From NCBI RefSeq assembly GCF_000785105.2, contig NZ_CP018906.1, forward strand, positions 1,612,001 through 1,676,000: a stretch of DNA of 64,000 nucleotides, in the 5' to 3' direction. The stretch comes from Lentilactobacillus curieae. Lineage in GTDB: Bacteria; Bacillota; Bacilli; Lactobacillales; Lactobacillaceae. The notes below the pieces were generated by a model, which had not been told where the DNA came from, made no database searches, and saw only the letters and a program-made list of their open reading frames with translations. Position 1 is the first letter of the stretch. Each line of letters begins with the position of its first letter. Positions 59,739 through 64,000 of this stretch are shown here, in pieces. The position numbers and the translations under genes are program-made.

Positions 59739-61859
59739 TTGCACATACTTGAGGCGATAATCTTATTAATTGGAATCGTTCTGTTCTCGAATGTGGTGGA
59801 TCATTTTATTCCTTCCATTCCGGTCAGTTTGATTCAAGTAACTTTTGGTCTATGTGCGGCACTATTTTTGCAGGTTTCAATTCCCTTAAAAACTGATTGG
59901 TTCCTGCTGCTATTTATTGCCCCGTTATTATTCAATGATGGTCGCAGGTTTCCAAAACGTGAACTATGGAAAATGCGGGGGCCAATACTAGGTAACGCAA
60001 TTATATTAGTGTTTTTGACCACGTTACTTGGTGGGTTACTTTTTCACGTCATAATTCCAACCATGCCAATTTCTGTTAGTTTTGCGCTGGCAGCAATTTT
60101 ATCACCCACTGACCCGGTGGCGGTACAGTCGATTTCTAAACGAGTTGCTTTACCAGAAGGGGTTCTCCACATTGTTAGTGGTGAAAGTTTAATTAATGAC
60201 GCATCAGGGTTGATTGCATTCAAATATGCAGTTGCTGCAACGGTTACGGGTGTATTCTCATTTAAAGCGGCGACCCTCGATTTCTTTTACATCAGTATTG
60301 TTGGATTTGTCAGCGGAGCAATATTGATTACATTGGTTATTCTTTTGCAGAACTGGCTTTTCAAGCAGGGAATCAACGACGTAATTTTTAACACGATTTT
60401 ACAAGTTCTGACCCCATTTGGAATCTACTTAATCACTGAAGAAGCGTTCCATGCTTCAGGAGTAATTGCAGTGGTTGCTGGGGGCGTGTTGTTCCATTTC
60501 TTTGGTGGAGTTACGGATTATAGCCAGCCAGAGCTGACTTTAGTTAGTGAGAAAACTTGGGACATCATTATTTATATGTTAAACGGGATTGTGTTTGTTA
60601 TCTTGGGAATCGAGTTACCGATTGCAACCAATCAGATCATTCAAAATGATAAGATCAATACAATCCATGCAATTTTTATTTCGTTTATTGCATGGCTGAT
60701 CTTATTGGTAATTCGGGTAGTCTGGATATACCTATACCAAGTATTAGGAACTGCAATAACGCATGGACATAATTCAATGCATCCTCTCAAGGCTTCAATC
60801 TTAGCGGGATTGTCCGGTGTTAGGGGAGCGGTTACCATGGCTGGTGTCCTTTCAATTCCAACAATTATTGATGGTGGGGCTAGATTCCCATCAAGGTCTT
60901 TAGCTTTATTTGTGGCTGCGTTTGTAATCATTATTAGTTTACTTGCTGCGACGATTACCCTGCCTCTAATTTCGAAAAATAAGGCGCCATTAATTACCCG
61001 TGGCTCCAACGTTGATGGTGTTGATGATGACGAAATTGATGATACGGAACCTGATGATAATTCTGGTCACGTAACCGAAGAACAAGCTAGAATCTACATC
61101 ATGAAGTTAGCAATCAATAACGTTGAGGAACACCGACGGGCCGATAACCAACAGGCTGCTTTTGATTTAATCCTTGATTATCAATTTTTGATTCGTAGGT
61201 TGGAGATAAAAGAAAATAATCTTCAGGATATGAATAAAATCATTGCGGATGAGCTAGCACTTAGACGGGTGGCTTTGAATGGTGAGTTTGATGCTTTAGA
61301 GGAGTTAAGAAGTAACAATGAAATCTCTGAAGAGGCGTACCTAAGTAACCTTGATCAACTTCAAAGAGCTGATAAGCGTCTTAGAAAATCAATCGGTTCT
61401 CGGCCTAAGATGCACCTTAACTTGAGAAACCAGCATAGGATTCAAAAGATTAAGCGAGCAGTTCGGATGTGGTTTGTGTACCGGAATTCTAGTTCAGGTT
61501 TAGGTGATGAGCTGGCAAAAGCACACATTGAACAGGCAAAAGCTGCAATTAAAGCTTTGTCCGAGTATTTTAACCGTGATGATATTGAGAATGAACGATT
61601 TGATAGTCAATCAGTTTATCATTTGGTGATTCATTATCGTAACCAAATTGAAGAAGCAAAGAATCGTTTGACAACCAAAAAGGACGATATGCATTCTCAG
61701 ATTCAAAGTCTCCGAATCAAGGCATTAGCAGCAGAACGTGAAGGCGTTCAGGTTCTTCTTGAACAAGGGAAAATCGATTGGAAAATGGCTGCACATTTAC
61801 GGCAGTATATCAACTATTCGGAAACTGTTTTGATTATGGATTATCAGAATCGGGAATAA
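59739..61859 (+). CDS. CPA1-family Na+/H+ antiporter with long cytoplasmic tail
   Basis: 706 residues. About 12 membrane helices (1-415) carry the ion-site motifs LSPTDPVAVQSI (about 123-134) and SGESLINDASGLIAF (about 147-161). The remaining about 290 residues are hydrophilic and largely helical (coiled-coil-like, charged). This is the NhaP/NhaK-type layout found in Gram-positives. TTG start 59739, 14 bases after murB. It exchanges cytoplasmic Na+ or K+ for H+; the exact ion is inferred. Confidence 0.9.
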   Translation: MHILEAIILLIGIVLFSNVVDHFIPSIPVSLIQVTFGLCAALFLQVSIPLKTDWFLLLFIAPLLFNDGRRFPKRELWKMRGPILGNAIILVFLTTLLGGLLFHVIIPTMPISVSFALAAILSPTDPVAVQSISKRVALPEGVLHIVSGESLINDASGLIAFKYAVAATVTGVFSFKAATLDFFYISIVGFVSGAILITLVILLQNWLFKQGINDVIFNTILQVLTPFGIYLITEEAFHASGVIAVVAGGVLFHFFGGVTDYSQPELTLVSEKTWDIIIYMLNGIVFVILGIELPIATNQIIQNDKINTIHAIFISFIAWLILLVIRVVWIYLYQVLGTAITHGHNSMHPLKASILAGLSGVRGAVTMAGVLSIPTIIDGGARFPSRSLALFVAAFVIIISLLAATITLPLISKNKAPLITRGSNVDGVDDDEIDDTEPDDNSGHVTEEQARIYIMKLAINNVEEHRRADNQQAAFDLILDYQFLIRRLEIKENNLQDMNKIIADELALRRVALNGEFDALEELRSNNEISEEAYLSNLDQLQRADKRLRKSIGSRPKMHLNLRNQHRIQKIKRAVRMWFVYRNSSSGLGDELAKAHIEQAKAAIKALSEYFNRDDIENERFDSQSVYHLVIHYRNQIEEAKNRLTTKKDDMHSQIQSLRIKALAAEREGVQVLLEQGKIDWKMAAHLRQYINYSETVLIMDYQNRE

Positions 61860-61860
61860 T

Positions 61861-61899
61861 AAAATCGCTAAGGTGTTTTAAACACCTTAGCGATTTTTT
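61861..61899. terminator. Bidirectional terminator after the CPA1 antiporter
   Basis: Perfect palindromic stem AAAATCGCTAAGGTGTTT / AAACACCTTAGCGATTTT with T-run. Confidence 0.93.
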
Positions 61900-61929
61900 G
61901 ATTTATATGGCCAAAGTCACGACCGAATT

Positions 61930-62589
61930 TTAATTTTGTTGAACTGGTTTAAGTTGGATCAATTTGATGAGATAGAAGAAGACCAGTTGGATAATCGTTA
62001 GTAACGCGATGAAAAAGATTGCTTTAGGGCTCCACATATTCAGCAATGGCTTAACGAACTGTTCCGGCGTTAAGAATAGATAAACTGTATGGATTCTTAA
62101 GAATCGGCCAATAAAGATTCCAATTGAGGATAAGATTGAAAGACCCACAATAATTATGTTTTGGAAAACAAAGTGGTTTAGTCTAAATCTTGCGGCAATT
62201 GCTTTCGCAACTCTGTCTAATCCCCAGAATCCCAACAGGGTACTGGAAATCGTCGATAACATTAAGAGTGTATAATTAAACCACATGGTATTATCAAGTC
62301 TCAGCAAACCATTGCTTCCGTATGGTTGCAACAGTGACAGGTGAAACAGATCAGTTAATAGATATGGTGTGTTTGGATAAAACAGCAACCACACGATTAC
62401 GATGATCCAAAATAAAATTGGATTTTTGGGCTTTCCTTTATCGATATGGAAGCTTAATTCGATTGGGATAAACGCTAGAAAAGTGTTTAATACCAAAAAA
62501 TTGAATGGAGGATTTTTAAGGTAAGTGTAAAGAAACCCTAGCCATAAAACGGCAATGATTCTAATCACCCACTTAGTTAAATTACTCAA
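61930..62589 (-). CDS. DUF1361 membrane protein
   Basis: 219 residues, about six membrane segments. LNTFLAFIPIELSFHI and WLLFYPNTPYLLTDLFHL are the DUF1361 signatures. Function is unknown. It is single on the minus strand, divergent from cdaA. Confidence 0.85.
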   Translation of the reverse strand: MSNLTKWVIRIIAVLWLGFLYTYLKNPPFNFLVLNTFLAFIPIELSFHIDKGKPKNPILFWIIVIVWLLFYPNTPYLLTDLFHLSLLQPYGSNGLLRLDNTMWFNYTLLMLSTISSTLLGFWGLDRVAKAIAARFRLNHFVFQNIIIVGLSILSSIGIFIGRFLRIHTVYLFLTPEQFVKPLLNMWSPKAIFFIALLTIIQLVFFYLIKLIQLKPVQQN

Positions 62590-62727
62590 ATTAATTCCTC
62601 CTTATCATTAATATTAAACAATGTTTTACACGAAATTTCCATGAAAAAATTTCATTACAATTGATTTTTATATTTTACTTAAAGAACTGCTTAATTTGCA
62701 GGAGATTAGGCGAATGCTGCTGGTAAA

Positions 62728-62736
62728 TGATATAAT
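62728..62736 (+). promoter_or_regulatory. Extended -10 promoter of cdaA
   Basis: TGATATAAT (TGN plus perfect TATAAT), about 30 bases before the cdaA start. Confidence 0.65.
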
Positions 62737-62765
62737 AATAGAGAATATTTTTTAAGGAGAACGCA

Positions 62766-63611
62766 ATGGATTGGTCTACGATATTTACATTACAAAATTT
62801 TTCAAAGTTAATTGATTTCGTAGTCGTTTGGATCCTGATCTACTATCTGATTTTAATGGTTCGCGGCACTAAGGCTGTTCAACTGCTTCGGGGGATCGTA
62901 GTGATCGCCATCGTCAAAATCATTAGTCTATGGTTAGGGTTCCCAATGGTCTCTTGGTTAGTTGACCAGGTGCTTAGTTGGGGAGTTATTGCGATTATCG
63001 TGGTCTTCCAACCGGAAATTAGGCGGGGACTTGAGCACCTTGGGCGTGGTTCGCTGTTTGTGAAGGGAAGAAAAGAGAATAAAGCGGCTGAAAAGCTAAT
63101 TTCTGAACTTGATAAGGCAATTCAATACATGTCAAAGCGGCGGATTGGTGCGTTAATCACTATCCAGATGAATACGGGACTAGAAGAATATATCGAAACG
63201 GGTATTGATATCGATGCTGAAGTGACAGGCGAGCTATTGATTAATATATTCATTCCTAATACACCTCTGCATGATGGTGCTGTCATTATCAAGGATAATC
63301 GGGTGGCTGTAGCTGCGGCGTACTTGCCTCTGTCACAGAGTAACTTGATTCCCAAAGAATTAGGAACCCGTCACCGAGCAGCCGTCGGAATTTCCGAATT
63401 AACCGACGCAATGACAATTGTTATCTCAGAGGAAACTGGTGAAGTTTCAATTACCCAAAATAATGAGTTGCTTCGCGGGATGACTCAAGATGATTACATC
63501 AAATACTTTAGGGATCAACTTATCAAGGTAGATAATGATGAAGAACATCATGGAAACTTTTTTGCCGAAGTTTCTAAGTTTGTGGATGCCCATTTCAAAG
63601 GGGGTAAATAG
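62766..63611 (+). CDS. cdaA: CdaA, membrane-bound diadenylate cyclase
   Basis: 281 residues. Three N-terminal membrane helices (about 12-85) and a DAC domain with DGAVII (about 171) and GTRHRAAVGIS (about 200). It condenses two ATP to c-di-AMP, which controls potassium and osmolyte transport. It is followed 2 bases later by cdaR, the usual cdaA-cdaR-glmM order. AAGGAGA lies upstream of the ATG. Confidence 0.97.
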   Translation: MDWSTIFTLQNFSKLIDFVVVWILIYYLILMVRGTKAVQLLRGIVVIAIVKIISLWLGFPMVSWLVDQVLSWGVIAIIVVFQPEIRRGLEHLGRGSLFVKGRKENKAAEKLISELDKAIQYMSKRRIGALITIQMNTGLEEYIETGIDIDAEVTGELLINIFIPNTPLHDGAVIIKDNRVAVAAAYLPLSQSNLIPKELGTRHRAAVGISELTDAMTIVISEETGEVSITQNNELLRGMTQDDYIKYFRDQLIKVDNDEEHHGNFFAEVSKFVDAHFKGGK

Positions 63612-63613
63612 TT

Positions 63614-64000
63614 ATGAAGAAACTTTTATTTAGTAACTGGACCTCTAGATTAATGGCATTGTTCTTTACGATAGTTTTGTTTGTCTTCGTTCAAGGAACC
63701 CCGAGTGGGACATCTTCGCCAAACTCAACTAGTAATAAGATTACCCAACTTTCATCGAACAAGTCTGAAACATTTTCTGTCCCATTATCCCTTACCGTTA
63801 ACAGTAACCGGTTCTTTGTTAATGGGTATCCAGAAAAGGTTAAGATTCACCTCACTGGCCCATCGGCTTTGGTGACTACCACAGCAAACACTCAGAACTT
63901 CAAAGCATTTGCCGATTTATCAAAACTATCTGTTGGTAAACATAAAGTGCGAATCCAACAGGAAGGTCTTAATAGCGAATTGAAGTATGAATTCGAACCC
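63614..64000 (+). CDS. cdaR: CdaR (YbbR-domain protein), 3' truncated by the window edge
   Basis: 129 codons without a stop, cut by the window end. An N-terminal membrane anchor (MKKLLFSNWTSRLMALFFTIVLFVFVQG) is followed by the first YbbR domain (SVPLSLTVNSNRFFVNGYPEKVKIHLTGPSALV...ADLSKLSVGKHKVRIQ). CdaR sits outside the membrane and modulates CdaA. ATG 63614 is 2 bases after the cdaA stop, in a coupled arrangement. It is identified by order and YbbR pattern. Confidence 0.93.
   Translation, partial: MKKLLFSNWTSRLMALFFTIVLFVFVQGTPSGTSSPNSTSNKITQLSSNKSETFSVPLSLTVNSNRFFVNGYPEKVKIHLTGPSALVTTTANTQNFKAFADLSKLSVGKHKVRIQQEGLNSELKYEFEP

Overview
The window reads as a chromosomal core region of a low-to-moderate GC member of the Lactobacillaceae; the genus cannot be fixed from sequence alone. 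The evidence is the gene order: tsaD-abcF-rex-groESL, comFA-comFC-hpf-secA-prfB, phoPR-pst-phoU, hprK-lgt-gpsA-galU-trxB, uvrBA, rapZ-yvcK-whiA-clpP, gap-pgk-tpiA-eno, secG-est-rnr-smpB, cdaA-cdaR. Codon use is AT-leaning, TTG and GTG starts are frequent, and Shine-Dalgarno (SD) sequences are strong. No insertion sequence, prophage, CRISPR array or defence island was seen. Almost all coding capacity is housekeeping; the less ordinary material is in the intergenic and regulatory sequence and in one repeat-bearing surface protein.

Layout. 1-5.9 kb: end of tsaD, an ABC-F ATPase facing it across a shared terminator, the redox repressor gene rex, and groESL behind a CIRCE operator. 6-11.2 kb: a KimA-type potassium importer, lrgAB on the minus strand with a candidate cre site, tagO, and yigZ. 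11.2-18.2 kb: comFA/comFC, hpf with two hairpins in its leader, secA, and prfB with its programmed +1 frameshift. A 558-base non-coding stretch follows, made of degenerate structured repeats and closed by a very strong terminator. 18.3-27.4 kb: a MinJ-like PDZ membrane protein, phoP-phoR, a pst operon behind TTTACA Pho-box-like repeats, phoU, and two small membrane proteins. 27.4-40.3 kb: hprK, lgt, gpsA, galU, trxB, uvrBA under a LexA-like box, rapZ, yvcK and whiA. 40.3-42.4 kb: clpP on the minus strand with a CtsR operator, a glyoxalase-family protein and tRNA-Arg(CCG). 42.5-47.3 kb: the lower-glycolysis cluster. 47.3-51 kb: a secreted repeat protein with a cationic tail, a ClC transporter and secG. 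51-64 kb: est-rnr-smpB, a LURP-one-like protein, ung, pta, tsaE, a GNAT, a DnaQ-like exonuclease, murB, a CPA1 antiporter, a DUF1361 protein, cdaA and the start of cdaR.

How the parts connect. Several stress and nutrient circuits have both regulator and target here: Rex with a Rex-box-like site at its own promoter, PhoPR with pst, and HprK with a candidate CcpA site at lrgAB. The HrcA (CIRCE), CtsR and LexA target sites are visible but their regulators lie outside the window. The gap operon has a CggR-like tandem operator but no adjacent cggR. CdaA makes c-di-AMP, which in relatives controls KimA-type potassium uptake, so the two ends of the window may be functionally linked.

The best candidates for something undescribed are the covarying hairpin repeats after prfB, overlapping hairpins covering the tsaE ribosome-binding site, the hairpin between the LexA box and uvrB, the double hairpin before hpf, and the 13-residue-repeat surface protein. 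Nothing resembling a wholly new multi-gene system was found.
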